Shown here: positions 43,020 through 53,724 of the stretch, in pieces
How positions within the stretch are numbered: position 1 is the first letter of the stretch
How the letters are laid out: each line of letters begins with the position of its first letter
Source of the DNA: Diphasiastrum complanatum
Lineage: Eukaryota > Streptophyta > Lycopodiopsida > Lycopodiales > Lycopodiaceae
NCBI GenBank assembly: GCA_029204225.1
Contig: CM055096.1
Span: 7,361,965-7,425,964 of the forward strand
Length of the DNA stretch: 64,000 bases
Reading direction: 5' to 3'
Made by a program: the position numbers and the translations under genes
The notes under the pieces: generated by a model
Told to the model about the DNA's origin: nothing
Seen by the model: the letters and a program-made list of their open reading frames with translations, nothing else
Databases searched by the model: none

Positions 43020-44219
43020 TGTAGCGCAGGCATCCCAAAGGGAGCAGGAAACGATGACTTAGCTTTCCAGCCTTCAACTCTTGTCGTCCAAACCCACTTG
43101 ACATATAAGCAGCCAACTCGTCAACAACGATCAGACTTAACCAACTGGAAGTTCAGAAACCAACATTGAGATCCAACCTAGCGCCATGCCAAAGCGGGGG
43201 TCCTAATGTGGGTGACTTCCCTCCAAGCAAGCCGCCCGACATACATCAAACTTAACCAAATCGAAGCTTTGTTACAAATGAGTAACATCCATTCCAAGCA
43301 AGAGGTCTGACTTACATCAGACTTAACCAACTGAAAGCTTCGTCACGAGTGCTGGAAGTCAACCTGGCGCCACGCCATACTGGACAACCATAAATAGGTA
43401 ACTTCCACCCAAGCAAGCCATCCAACTCAGCCGACAAGTTAGAGCCCGTTCCCCAAGAGCTTAACCCATTCATGTTCATGCAAGGAGCACTCAAAACCAC
43501 AAGTCGCGACAGATATAAAGACAACCAGTTCCTGGACCAAATGGTCCCGACAGCATACCGCTAGCACCACGGACCCAATGGTCCTGACGGCATACCACTG
43601 GCGTCTCGGGATACGAACCTCAGCTATGTGCCAAATTAAAAAGTTTGAAGCGGCCTTACAACTGGCGCTTTTAGCGAACACTAAAACTCAGAAGGTAATC
43701 AGAGTCAGTTTGAGAAAAATCCCACTTTATTGATAAATCTGAGAAGGTTGCATTTCAAGTGTGTGACCGACCCTAGTCGCCGGGGCGCTGGCATTCCAAG
43801 GCGAGTGCCAGGACAACATTCCAACAAGGGAGGCTAAGACTTGGTTGGACGCTCACCCTGAGTCGCAACCCGCACTCCCCTATAGTATTGGTGGAATTCG
43901 CCACCTCCCCTCATATCAAGTACTCTACCCAGGCTGGTAAAGCATGTTTTCTCTCTCTAGAAAGTCATTTTCTCTCTCTAGAATCTACTGATCCCCAGGC
44001 TTCCTTTAATCATGCCTAGATCGTGTGAGGTGATCGTACATCGATCTGAGCTCTCTGGACTTCGGTAGAACCGATCAAAGATTTTCAGCCTTAGGAACTT
44101 GGCGTCAGCTGGATTCTGGTCATAGTGGCGCCGGGAGCAGCAAGGGTGCTGCTGGCATCGGGGACAATGCTGGCGTCGGTGGCACCAAAAGTAAAGCCTG
44201 TAAAGGTAAGTTTACAACA
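43020..44219 (-). repeat. NAL-3 5' LTR (1200 bp)
   Basis: On the minus strand TGTTGTAAACTTACC (44219) to ...CCTGCGCTACA (43020); full length, same internal repeats as the solo LTR. Confidence 0.9.
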
Positions 44220-44660
44220 CATAAGGTATATAGTCGCGTCGTGTAACTTCTAGATTAGAGTGATTAAGCATCTACAAGTAATCATGAATCACAAGAGTGG
44301 CAAATTAGCCATGACCTAGAGTGCATATGTTGATGTCATGATATCAGATCACATATCTGTACTTCTTGGTACTTGCATGATCTTGTTGATTCTTTTTGGA
44401 ACTTGAGGGTTGAAAAAGATGTCGCAACGATTTTCGTGTCGCTTCGAGTCATTTGACTTTCTCGTTGTCTGACTTTCTCTCGCTATACTGCCAAAAATAC
44501 TCTTTTGCAAATTTTTCTCGTTCGTGTCTTTTTTTTTCATCAAGGTGTTTACGAACATTTTTGCTTTATGTCTTTTGACTTTCACATTCGCAAACATTTT
44601 CTTCAGAGTGAGGGCTGAAAGCTAGCAAAGCTTTGGTAACAGAAACATTTTGTTTCTTCA
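44220..44660 (-). repeat. CopC-type LTR, 5' part (split by NAL-3), CopJ 3' LTR
   Basis: On the minus strand it starts TGAAGAAACAAAATG at 44660, after the purine tract GAGAGGGAGC. It matches 14410-14845 and is continued at 34626 beyond NAL-3. Confidence 0.85.
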
Positions 44661-44670
44661 GCTCCCTCTC

Positions 44671-45040
44671 AAAGCATGATAGCTTGATGACCCCAAGACT
44701 GCTCCTCTGTCTCTCAAAAAGACCTCTGTCTAGGGCTTTTGTGAAAATTTCAGCAACCATGTCTTTCGTTCCAATGAAGATGGTCTGTAACATCTTCTTC
44801 TCAATCAGATCCTTGATCAAGTGGTACTTGATCGCGATGTGTTTCGTCCTTGAGTGGAACACAAGATCTTTCGTTAGATGTATTGCAGATGTGTTATCCA
44901 TCTGAAAACCAAAGGCTCATTTCTTGTTTCACCCAATTCATCCAGGAACTGTTTGAGCCAAATTATTTCATTGGCCATCTTTGCTGATGCAACATAATCT
45001 GCTTCGCAGAATGACTGAGCCACAATGGTCTGTTTCTTGT
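44671..45040 (-). pseudogene. CopJ RNase H (copia)
   Basis: Minus-strand ORF 44566-44901: MDNTSAIHLTKDLVFHSRTK (catalytic D region), HIAIKYHLIKDLIE and MVAEIFTKALDRGLFERQR. Upstream, 44905-45040 carries frameshifted RNase H sequence (SQSFCEADYVASAKMANEI). The tail continues into the LTR. It is disrupted but nearly complete. Confidence 0.8.
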
Positions 45041-45044
45041 TGAC

Positions 45045-45570
45045 TCAGAGAATTGCCGCTCTTGACATGATGGTGCATCCTCTTGAGATGCTTATACAAT
45101 CGTCCTTGAGGGATGCCCAGCTAGCATCACTGTAGGAAAGCATTTTGAACCCTTCATCATGATAATAACACAAGCCATAATCTCTCATTAATTGAAGATA
45201 TTGAAGTTTTTTTTTGGCAATCTTCCAATGTGTTGAGCCTAGATTCATGCAAAATTGGTTCATCTTGAACACTGCATAAGCAATGTCAGGACGTGTGTTG
45301 TCTGCAAGGTACATCAACGAATCTATCAGCTTCTTGTAAGGTGTGAGCTGAATTTGTTCTCTCTCTTCTTCAGTCCTCGGACAATCATCGTTCGTCAGCA
45401 CCGTTCTTGTGAGCATTGGAGTATTCACTCCTTTGCAATTCAGCATTCCAAAATCCTCTAGGATTTTTTGGGTGTATCTGGACTGGTGAAGGTACAACTT
45501 ACCTTCCGCATAGTCCCTTTCAATTTGCAAGTCGAAGTAACACCTAGCTTCTCCCGAATCTACAATGATC
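45045..45570 (-). pseudogene. CopJ RT connection region (copia)
   Basis: Minus-strand frame: GEARCYFDLQIERDYAEGKL, LHQSRYTQKILEDFGMLNCK, EEREQIQLTPYKKLIDSLMY, DNTRPDIAYAVFKMNQF and LSYSDASWASLKDDC. The protein is very close to the plus-strand copy at 48412-48880. Copia similarity begins abruptly at about 45570; the first codons of the ORF (SDSGAGLLAVTLSFAFLVEV) belong to the unrecognised block next door. Confidence 0.8.
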
Positions 45571-46790
45571 ACCAACCTCTCAACTTGTTGATACCACACC
45601 TCCACCAAAAAGGCAAAGGATAAAGTGACTGCTAGCAAACCAGCTCCTGAATCTGACATGGAGTCCGATCACCCACCACCATCTATGACAAATCACTTGG
45701 CTACAAGAAAACAAAAGAAGAAGATGGCTGGAGACGAAGATGTTCCATCTCACAGTGAAGATAACGGAGATGAAAAAGAAGGCAGCCTCCAATCAAGACA
45801 CACCCGCCGTCAACAGATCTCACCTGCTGCCTCCTCTCCTCAATACCAAATCATGGACACGCACCTCCCAATGCAATCACCTGTTTGACGTTCCAGATCT
45901 TCATCCCCATCGGGACCACCTCCAGTTCCTATAGCTTCTGTGGTGGCCATCCACCCACAGACAACAGTTTTAGGGGAGGGAGAAAGGCAGCAGCATGCAA
46001 CTACACGAGCAAAAGACACAATTGTAGCTGATCCCACTCATGAAGACACAATAGAAGGAATAAGAGAAGCTGAACCTGATCAAGTGCCGCAAGTAATAGT
46101 AGAAGTTCAAAAAAGCCCAATGGCCAAAGAGAAAGTTGAAAATCCCTCTACTCTAAAGCAAGATGGCTTCATCAATGTAGACGCTCTTGAATACTTCGAT
46201 GAAGGCGATCTTGTAGAAGAGGAGGTGGAGACAGTTCCAGAGGCAGTTGCACTAGTCTCATCGCTAACTTCCACTACTGCCACCACCATTGTTGATATCA
46301 TACCCATTACCATATCTCTTACCCCTGTTGCTACCATCCCTACCACCTTCGTTAATCCTGATAAAAATACACAACTAACCGTTTCATTATTGTCTCATTC
46401 CACAGTTTCCCAATTTTCCTTTTCTACTTACCATCATTTCTCGACTGAGTTTTCCGTCCTTCCAGCCTATGACAGCTTGTCCGAAAGAGCCAAAGAATCA
46501 TTGACGTGATGACAACATTCAAGCAACCAATTAGGCCAAAGGACATAGAAGTTCCAGTTTCGTCTTCAGGAGCAGCGATAAAAATGGAAAAGTATATCTC
46601 ATTAATCCAGAAACACGAAGCCGTGAAGAGGAACCATCAAGTTTTAGAAGATGAAAGCAACAAGAAGCTGTCAGCACTCAAAAAGAGCATTGACAAGATC
46701 CACGAGGAACTTCTCCTGTCAATGCAACAAATGGACCTCTTATGGAATACGACCTGTAGACTCGACGCAGACATATTAGTGTAGAAAAAA
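45571..46790 (+). pseudogene. Unrecognised coding-like block, N-terminal part
   Basis: Three consecutive plus-strand ORFs (45625-45888, 45940-46509, 46506-46784) with protein-like composition. The first is charged and disordered (TRKQKKKMAGDEDVPSHSED). The second is acidic (EYFDEGDLVEEEVETVPEAV) with a Thr/Ile/Val-rich stretch. The third is a likely coiled coil (MEKYISLIQKHEAVKRNHQ, NKKLSALKKSIDKIHEELLL). The frames overlap or abut, suggesting one decayed gene. I do not recognise the family. The position between two inverted copia RT fragments suggests captured host sequence or the Gag/extra ORF of another retroelement. Confidence 0.45.
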
Positions 46791-46791
46791 G

Positions 46792-47322
46792 ATGACCATA
46801 ATGATGATGCTGGAGCTCCTCCTGAGCAAAGTCGATCCATCAACCAACGAGGTGCTGGTTTTGGCATGCCATATCAAGGTTCCACAACTGGCTCTCTCTA
46901 CTATGGACTCCTCCACTTATACCCAGTTGCCGCACTCGTCTTGTTGTTTTTCTGAACCATTTTCATCCTACCAACCTTCAATACTTCCATTCACTTGTTC
47001 AACCACATCCAATTCTGACACCATACCCCCTACATCGCCTCCTAATATTGATGACCATTTTCTAAAACAGGCCATTTTACCAACAGCTCAGTATAACCTC
47101 ATAACTCGTAAATTGTTTTCGCCTCCATCACCACCTGATTTTAATTTTTCTAATCAAGGTCCACGTGATGAGATTGTGCAACAGTCTACTATGGGACTTT
47201 CTTCATCCCCTCCAGGAGAAAAGAGCGATATCTTCACTGGATCAAAGTCTAAGGGTTCAACACCAAGGATTCCTAATACGAAGAGTGCCACAACCTTGGA
47301 CGACTCTTTGGCAAGGCCCTAA
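46792..47322 (+). pseudogene. Unrecognised coding-like block, middle part
   Basis: A 176-codon plus-strand ORF, Pro/Ser/Thr-rich (SFSSYQPSILPF, PPTSPPNIDDHFLKQAI, LFSPPSPPDFNFSNQGPRD). Composition suggests a disordered linker. The start overlaps another frame with an alternative reading (KKDDHNDDAGAPPEQSRS), so the correct frame is unclear. It continues the block on its left. Confidence 0.35.
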
Positions 47323-47523
47323 AGGAAGCTGCCCAAGAAATCCATAGAATAGATCAAAAGACGGTACGACGATCGGACAGAATCTGATGGATTACAGAAG
47401 ACCTATAAGAAAGGAAAACGAGGGGGGGGGGGCAAAGAAAGTAACTATAGGAATACAAAAGAATATCCAAAGCTCAATAGTCTCATGAACGCCTTACGTC
47501 CACAACCCTCCTAGAGGATCGTG

Positions 47524-47962
47524 ATGATGCTGAATAATGATGAGCAGCTTCAAGAGTACCTAAGGGCACCAAGCTGGAAAAGGGTCGACCCCTACTATGC
47601 ACCAATTAAGAGAAGAGACCCTTGGGAGAAAACAAAACTAGCCGAGCGATAGATCAATTGGCCTTTTATTCCAGAAATTGACTCAAGCTCAACTGTGGTA
47701 AAGTATCGAGATGCGCTACTAAAGTTTGGATATGCCTATAGAGGAAGTGCATATATTGTAGTCCAAGAAAGTGCAGATTATTGTTTATCCATAGCCTTTC
47801 TCATGGCTTTGGAGTGCTACTAGGATAAGGGGCTACCACCCATAAAGCTGGAGGTAAATCAACCTTTGCAATCAAAAGATGCACATCTAATGATGGCCAG
47901 ACTTTATTTTCAAGCCGCATTTACTTCTAGTCACTACGTGCAGATGATTGAGAAGTGGTATG
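47524..47962 (+). pseudogene. Unrecognised coding-like block, C-terminal part
   Basis: The plus-strand frame with two stops reads MLNNDEQLQEYLRAPSWKRV, DPYYAPIKRRDPWEKTKLAE, FIPEIDSSSTVVKYRDALLK and FGYAYRGSAYIVVQESADYC. The pattern is globular and protein-like. It then fuses to copia RT (FSQRYGIDYSE) at about 47963. The family is not recognised. Confidence 0.4.
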
Positions 47963-48880
47963 AGAAGGGTTTCTCTCAAAGATACGGTATTGACTACTCT
48001 GAAACCTTCTCTCTTGTTGTCAAACATTCGTCCCTACGTCTGTTATTTGCATATGCAGCAGCTTATGACCTCAAGATCCACATTGTGAACAAGAAGACAA
48101 CCTTCTTGCATGGCGAATTAGACGAAGAGGTCTACATGGATCAACCCCCAAGATTCATCTCGAATTCACTTCCTGACTATGTATGCAGAATGCATAGAAG
48201 CATCTACGGTCTGAAACAGTCAGTCTGACAATGGTACAAGAAGAAATATCAAGCCCTGAAACCATTAGGATTCAAGCCTCTGTTGTGTATGTCAGAATTA
48301 CAGATGGCCAGATCATCGTAGTGGCTGTATATGTGGATGACACTCTGATACTTTGCAAGAGTGAGCAGCTAATTGCTGAGGTGAAGACAGACATCTCGAA
48401 ACATTTTGAGATAGTGGATTTGGGAGAAGCCAGGTGTTACCTAGGCTTACAAATTGAAAGGGACTATGAGGGAGGTAAGTTATACCTTCACCAGTCCAGA
48501 TATACCCAGAAGATCCTAGAGGACTTTGGGATGCTGAACTGCAAAGGAGCGAACACTCCAAAGCTCGCAAGGATGGTGTTAACGAATGATGACTGTCCAA
48601 GGACTGAGGAAGAGAGAGAACAGATGCAGCTCACACCTTACAGGAAGCTGATAGGATCATTGATGTACCTTGCAGACAACACACATCCTGATATTTCTTA
48701 TGCAGTATTCATGATGAGCCAATTCTGCACTAATCCAAGCTCAACTCATTGGAAGATTGCGAAACCATTTTTGCAATATCTTCAATTAACGAGGGATTAT
48801 GACTTGTGTTGCAGGTTTCAGGATACTTTCCTACAACGACGCTAGCTGGGCATCTCTCAAGGATGACTGTAAAAGCATCT
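47963..48880 (+). pseudogene. CopK reverse transcriptase (copia)
   Basis: Plus-strand frames: FSQRYGIDYSETFSLVVK, LKIHIVNKKTTFLHGELDEE (the metal-binding Asp of the usual VDVKTAFLHG is Asn), IYGLKQSV then a stop, VAVYVDDTLILCKS (catalytic YVDD, about 48328-48345), ARCYLGLQIERDYEGGKL and LIGSLMYLADN. Same subfamily as CopJ. It lacks Gag, protease and integrase. RNase H begins (NDASWASLKDDC), then is cut at about 48880. Confidence 0.85.
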
Positions 48881-48884
48881 CAGG

Positions 48885-49012
48885 AGCTTTGGTGAAGATA
48901 TTAGTTACACATTCCCTTGAAGACACATGTTGAAGCTCCATCTCCTTTGCAATGACTTGCCCCTCACAAAATGATATTGTATCTCAATATGCTTGCTCCT
49001 TGCATATTTTTT
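48885..49012 (-). pseudogene. CopE-family RNase H fragment
   Basis: Matches 17215-17340 of CopE on the same strand (TTGGTGAAGATAT...GACACATGTTGAAGCTCCA...CAATGTGCTTGCTCCTTGCAT). About 40 codons of the RNase H C-terminus remain. Confidence 0.7.
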
Positions 49013-49289
49013 GACAATGGAACTTTGATCCATCATAAGAATGATCTTCTTTCCTAAGAATAGATCTCCTTTCAATGATCATGTAATGCTCAAAATAGAA
49101 ACAATCATAATTGATATAGAGAATAGTGTCCACTTGGGATGCTTCACTATTTCTTGCATCAATTTTACATGTCAAAATGTGACTAGTACATGAAGAATCA
49201 AGTAGAATGTAAATGAAATGATTCCACCATGCTTCCAACTCTGAACTCTCTAAAAAAATACAGCAAACAAACAATAAATGTGAGTGATC
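49013..49289. other. Unassigned repeat-like sequence
   Basis: No motif could be placed. It lies between a CopE-type RNase H remnant and an LTR-F fragment. Confidence 0.3.
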
Positions 49290-49374
49290 AATATTTGCTA
49301 AAACAAGTTTTGGCCTCAATATGCCAAATATGGAAATATTGCAAAATGTGATGATACTAGTTGAATCTTTCACA
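49290..49374 (-). repeat. LTR-F start fragment
   Basis: The minus strand starts TGTGAAAGATTCAACTAG at 49374 and matches 59258-59341 nearly exactly. Confidence 0.75.
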
Positions 49375-49741
49375 TGTGCAACCAAAGGAATTGGCACAAT
49401 TCCTATTTTTCTCTCTACAAATAGGAATGTTCATTTGAAGGATGTTTTATTCATACCTTCCATTACCAAAGTTACTTAGTTTGAGTCAATTGCTAAATAA
49501 AGGTTTCAAAGTTGAGTTTGATGGAGATGCTTGCATGACCAAAAGGAAGGATGTCTTTATTGCAAAAGGTAAAAGACCAAACTAGATGCTTATGTTATTG
49601 CTAACCAAGTTGGATGTGTGGCAAGTGAGCAATTACCTACTAAAGAGGTTTTGGCATAAAAGGATGAGGCACCTCAACTTCAAGTCATTGGAGATAATGG
49701 CTAAGAAGAAAGTTGTGATTGGTCTTCCAAAATTCTTAACT
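49375..49741 (+). pseudogene. CopE-family protease end and pre-integrase fragment
   Basis: The plus strand reads GTIPIFLSTNRNVHLKDVLF, LLNKGFKVEFDGDACMTK, EVWHKRMRHLNFKSLEIM and VVIGLPKFLT, the segment between the protease and integrase core of the CopE family. Stops and a frameshift are present. It is cut at 49742 by a CopC-type LTR fragment. Confidence 0.7.
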
Positions 49742-50308
49742 TGATGAGAAATCGTCGGATTCTCAAAACTTTCGCGAAGGCGAATCAAGCACAACTCTCT
49801 TCAACTCGGATGGAGTTCAAATGTGATCGGTGGACACTGTCAGCTGAATCACTCCTACAATCCTCAAGAATGTAGTCAGGCACTGTTGATCTACGTTTAT
49901 AGAATTAATGCAGCATTCAAGATAGTTTCAACCAGAGTGCGAAATTCAAATGAACAGAAAAAACTCAGACATACAAAATAACAGCATATGCATTCGCATT
50001 CAAGATCATACGCAACAAGAAAATAATCTGTATTAATTTTCTCTGATTTCTTCAAGCACTGCATGCAAATTCACGCAGTGCATTGACGTGAGAGAAATGC
50101 TTCTCTCACACATGTATGCCACGCTTACTAGCAGACTTTGGATCTCTATGGATCTTGATCACAGAACTCGTCTCGCACTCAGGCGGACTTGTTGTTTGTA
50201 TTTCGTCTTGATTTCTTACTAGCATCAAACTATTGTGTTACACTGTATGTGTATTCTGTTGATCTATATGTCAAGTATCATCCAGTAAGTATAGTCGCTC
50301 TATGTAAA
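49742..50308 (-). repeat. CopC-type LTR, 3' 567 bp
   Basis: It matches 13877-14420 closely. It ends at CGCTCTATGTAAA, where the CopE-family tail begins; the U3 half is missing. Confidence 0.85.
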
Positions 50309-50337
50309 GTCTATGCTAAAATTAGTTGAAGAGGGAG
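50309..50337 (+). pseudogene. CopE-family pol tail and polypurine tract
   Basis: MLKLVEEGV-stop, the last codons of a CopE-family pol, with GAAGAGGGAG next to the LTR start at 50338. Confidence 0.65.
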
Positions 50338-50770
50338 TGTGAAAGATTCAACTAGTTTCATCACATTTTGCAATATTTCCATATTTGGCATATTGAGGCC
50401 AAAACTTGTTTTAGACTTAGAGGTTGACTTTTCAAAGTTCATTAGTCTAAATTTCATTTGAATAAACACTTTTTGAAAGTGTGGAAAAGTTAGAATGCGA
50501 GTTAGAGTAGATTCAAATTTGAATAGTTGAGTACATTGAATCTAGACCTAGAAATTAGTAGGGATAGCATTTTGGTGAGAAAGCCAAGTGGCCAAATAGG
50601 GTTTGGACCTGCTATAAAAGGATGTAACTCATGGAGAGAGTATTCTTCTCTCTTCTCTATCTCATTTCATGCTTATACATGGTCCTCTTGTGTTGATAGT
50701 ATTTCTAGTGAGTGCGGTGGCTAGATCTACTTACGGGTGTAGTATAGGGATGTAGAGATTCATCCACTTT
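50338..50770 (+). repeat. LTR-F, plus orientation (about 430 bp)
   Basis: It starts TGTGAAAGATTCAACTAG. Reference copy for LTR-F fragments at 15945-16465/22191-22272, 33175, 49290 and 59229. The end is approximate, at the inverted LTR-K. Confidence 0.8.
50613..50620 (+). promoter_or_regulatory. TATA box of LTR-F
   Basis: TATAAAAG, 275 bp into the LTR, with pyrimidine-rich sequence (TTCTTCTCTCTTCTC) 35 bp downstream. Confidence 0.65.
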
Positions 50771-50771
50771 T

Positions 50772-51093
50772 TAGGTTTTTACAATAAGCTTCAACTGGAA
50801 TATGGACAGGAATGAGAGCACTAAGGCTTACCCAACTAGTGCCCGAAATGGAGATAAACTAATTAGTAACAACAATAAAAATCCTTGCTAAGGCTTACCC
50901 AACTAGCAAGGTGACTAGACTAATCCTAGATTAACACCCGAAGGGTAATAAATGAGATTGCGGCTAATACTAAACAAATAAGCAATAATGAACATGCCAC
51001 AATAAAACCGATGAAAAGGAGACAAGAGGAGGCCCGAGCACTTCCCTCAAGCTACGCACCTTTCCAAGGGGAACACAAATGAAATAGAATGAT
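50772..51093 (-). repeat. LTR-K, inverted partial copy
   Basis: It matches 32510-32880 in inverted orientation, including the CTTGCTAAGG...CCCAACTAGCAAGG repeats. It is truncated at 51093. Confidence 0.65.
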
Positions 51094-51650
51094 AATTCTC
51101 CAAAATATCAGTGTCCAGGATTTGGTAATGATGGTCGCAAATTTTGAGGCATCATTCTAAGGGCCCGCGAATTCCTGTAAGTGATTTGTGTTTGCCAAAA
51201 GAGAGAAAATGTCTGATAGTGCAAACATGTATTTGATCAGTATTCGCGGAGGTAATAGAGAAATCATGAGGATTAATTTGAGCTCCCGTGAATTGTTTGC
51301 GAATTCTAAGCATGGATATCTGATGAAGAAAACTCCATTTTTTTGATTTTTTTTGACATTTTTCTTCTGAGACAGAATTCGTGGAGTGAATCGTTCTCTG
51401 TAAGAAAGGGGTCAGGCGAATTCTATCTGAAATGATGTAAAATCATTTTGTCTGAAACTAATTACTTTTGTGGTTTTCTCATACAAGATTGTTAGTATAC
51501 CTGATCTGATAGTATCTTGATGGGTGGAACAACAAATCACAGCAAAAAATGTTGTCAAAATGGCATACAAATAATAAAAAGGAAGAAGAAAAAAAATAAA
51601 CAGTAGAGAAAAAACAGCTAATACATATCAAGATAAAAGCAAGGTTTGTT
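51094..51650. other. Non-coding, no gene seen
   Basis: Probably LTR or leader of the gypsy element to the right. GCGAATTC-type motifs recur (51166, 51298, 51415), but no structure could be assigned. Confidence 0.3.
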
Positions 51651-51659
51651 GTACTTTCT

Positions 51660-52860
51660 CAGTCGACTCCCATTGACCACAGTGTCGAGGACATCGCCTT
51701 GAAGGGTTTGGAGTTGAACATATCTAGAGGCAAAGATTTTTTTTATGACGTAAGGTCCTTGGCCTAGTATAGCAGGGTCTTATTGCCCACCTGGAAATCT
51801 CTAAGTTTCAATTATCGAGCATGCCATGCTTTTTGTCGTCGTTTGTGGACTTGTTGAGCATGGATGCTGATCCGTCGTGTTTCACGAAGTTGCTCCAGAT
51901 GGAATAACCTATTTGCTAGATTCTGAGGAGTATCAAGCTCAAGGTTGTTGGCTACTCGAAGGGAGATAATATGGAATTCCACAAGCATAACGACTTTTTG
52001 ACCATATGTGAGCTGGAAGGGGGTTAAGCTTGTAGCTTGCTTCGGGGTAGTCTAATAAGCCCAGAGAGCAGCATGGAGTTTGAGTTCCCAATCGGATTGG
52101 CTGGATTTGACGGTTTTGGTGAGAATGCCACATAGGATTTTATTGGTGGATTATGCATGGCCATTGCAGCGTGGATAGTATGAGGAACTTTTGCAATGTA
52201 CCACAAAAAATTTGGAAAGAAGATCTACTATGACAGAGTCAAGGAAATGTGTTCCCCTATCATTGATAAGCTCTAGAGGACATCCGAACCGAACTATACC
52301 CTGTTCATAGAGAAATTTGACGGTGGAACGAGCATCATCATTGCGAACAACTCTTGCTTCAGCCCATTTGGTGCAATAGTCCATAGCTACTATGATTTAA
52401 CGAGATTGTGTGTGTCAAGCAGCATGACTAATAGGTCCGACATAATCAATTTCCCATTTCTAGAAAGCTTGATAAGTGGCTATAGGGTGTAAAGGCATGT
52501 AGTCTATTTTTTTGAAAGCATTTTGTGTGTTGGCAGACATCACAAGCCTTAGTGTAATTGTGCGTATCCTTGAAGAGTGCTGGCCACCAGAAACCGGCCA
52601 AGAGGGTTTTCTTAGCAATTGTTTCAGAAACGAAATGGCCAGCACCAATACCTTCATGAGTGGGGGAAATTATAGAGGGGATTTCTCCTTCAGTAAGACA
52701 TCGTCGGATAATTCCATCTAATCCTTGCTTGTAGAGTTGTCCTGCAATTAACGTATAAGGTTTAGTTTTGAGGACCAACGCTCGTTGTTCGGGTTTAGAG
52801 AAGGAAGGATCCATCCGCCCTGAAGTTAAATATTCGGTAATTTCCTTAGCCCATATAGGT
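51660..52860 (-). pseudogene. Ty3/gypsy integrase (minus strand)
   Basis: ORF 52446-52814 has the zinc-binding N-terminus (HEGIGAGHF and CDVCQHTK, HHCC type) preceded by YTLIAGQLYKQGLDGIIRRC. ORF 52151-52384 has the core: MDYCTKWAEARVV (first D) and ELINDRGTHFLDSV (second D). The third catalytic region is degraded. Further left are the WELKLHAALWAY and QLTYGQKVVMLVEF segments and the C-terminal GPY-like region to about 51660. Several frame breaks occur; RT is missing to the right. Confidence 0.8.
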
Positions 52861-52922
52861 GTGGAGTCAACTTGGAAAAGGGCTGAACTCCCTTACGAAC
52901 CACGATCCTAAACTCAAATTCT

Positions 52923-53724
52923 CTCATGGATTTTGTGGTGGGACGTCCATGTATAGGGAAGGAGCATGATTTGATGTGGGTCATTGTTGACAGACTTACA
53001 AAGTTTGCTCAATTTATCCCAACAAAAACCATGGTTATAGCTTCGGAACTAGCTCAATTTTTTGTTGAAAAGATTTTTCGGCTATATGGGCTGCCTTGCA
53101 ATATTGTTGGTGATCGTGATCCTAAATTCATTGAAAACTTATGGCAAACATTGTTTGAAAAGTTGGAAACAAGTTTGAGTATAAGTTCTATGGATCATCT
53201 TGAATCAGACGACCAAACGAAAAGGACCAATAAGACGATAGAGAACATACTTCATGTATATGTGGGCCATCAGGGGTCTGATTGGAAAGGATACACTCTA
53301 CTAGTGAAATTTGCATACAATAGTGCAAAACACTCAATAATTTAGCCCTTTCATGCTTATGTACAGTTATCAACCTCGATCACCGATTAATGGTGGCATG
53401 AAGAACCTGAATGTGCAAACCACAGCCGATTTCCTTGCAAACATGCAGGAAATGTTATAGTTGGCTAAAAACAACATAAGGAGTGCCCAAGATAGGGCAA
53501 GGCACTATGTTGATCTGTCTCAAGAGCACAAGAAATTCAAGGTCAATGACAAGGTGTTTTTGAGAGTCCCTACTCACTATGGAGGCTTGAAAACCAGTAA
53601 GTGTGCTAAGTTGACACCTAGGTATTGGTCCCTTTAAGGTTATCCAAGTGATTGACATGATCAAATATAAGCTAGACCTTCCAGCTAACGTTGGAATTCA
53701 TTTTGTTTTCCACATTAGTAACTT
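52923..53724 (+). pseudogene. Ty3/gypsy integrase (plus strand), different lineage
   Basis: The ORF starts at 52926 with MDFVVGRP, then DLMWVIVDRLTKFAQFIPTK (first D), IVGDRDPKFIENLWQTLFEK (second D), LESDDQTKRTNKTIEN (the Q-T-E-R region, with the catalytic Glu apparently changed) and LLVKFAYNSAKHSI. Stops follow, then SAQDRARHYVDLSQEHKKF, VNDKVFLRVP and VIQVIDMIKYKLDLP, the C-terminal domain. It is oriented head-to-head with the minus-strand integrase; the two belong to different Ty3 lineages. Confidence 0.8.

Larger units (their letters stand above)
34627..44219 (-). mobile_element. NAL-3: non-autonomous LTR element with nested NAL-4
   Basis: Minus-strand element: 5' LTR 43020-44219, primer site 43005-43017, interior 40300-43019, polypurine tract AAGGTGGGGTGGA (40300-40312), 3' LTR 39833-40299 plus 34627-35374. 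The 3' LTR is interrupted by NAL-4. The flanks CAGAA (34622-34626) and CATAA (44220-44224) look like a target duplication with one change. The interior has no ORF with a retroelement domain. It was inserted into a CopC-type LTR. Confidence 0.88.

Noticed and set aside
35375-44219. A 4.4-kb inverted duplication (palindrome) or amplification structure
   Set aside because: The GTGAC duplication around 35375-39827 and the restored LTR after its removal show a nested insertion of a second family member in opposite orientation.
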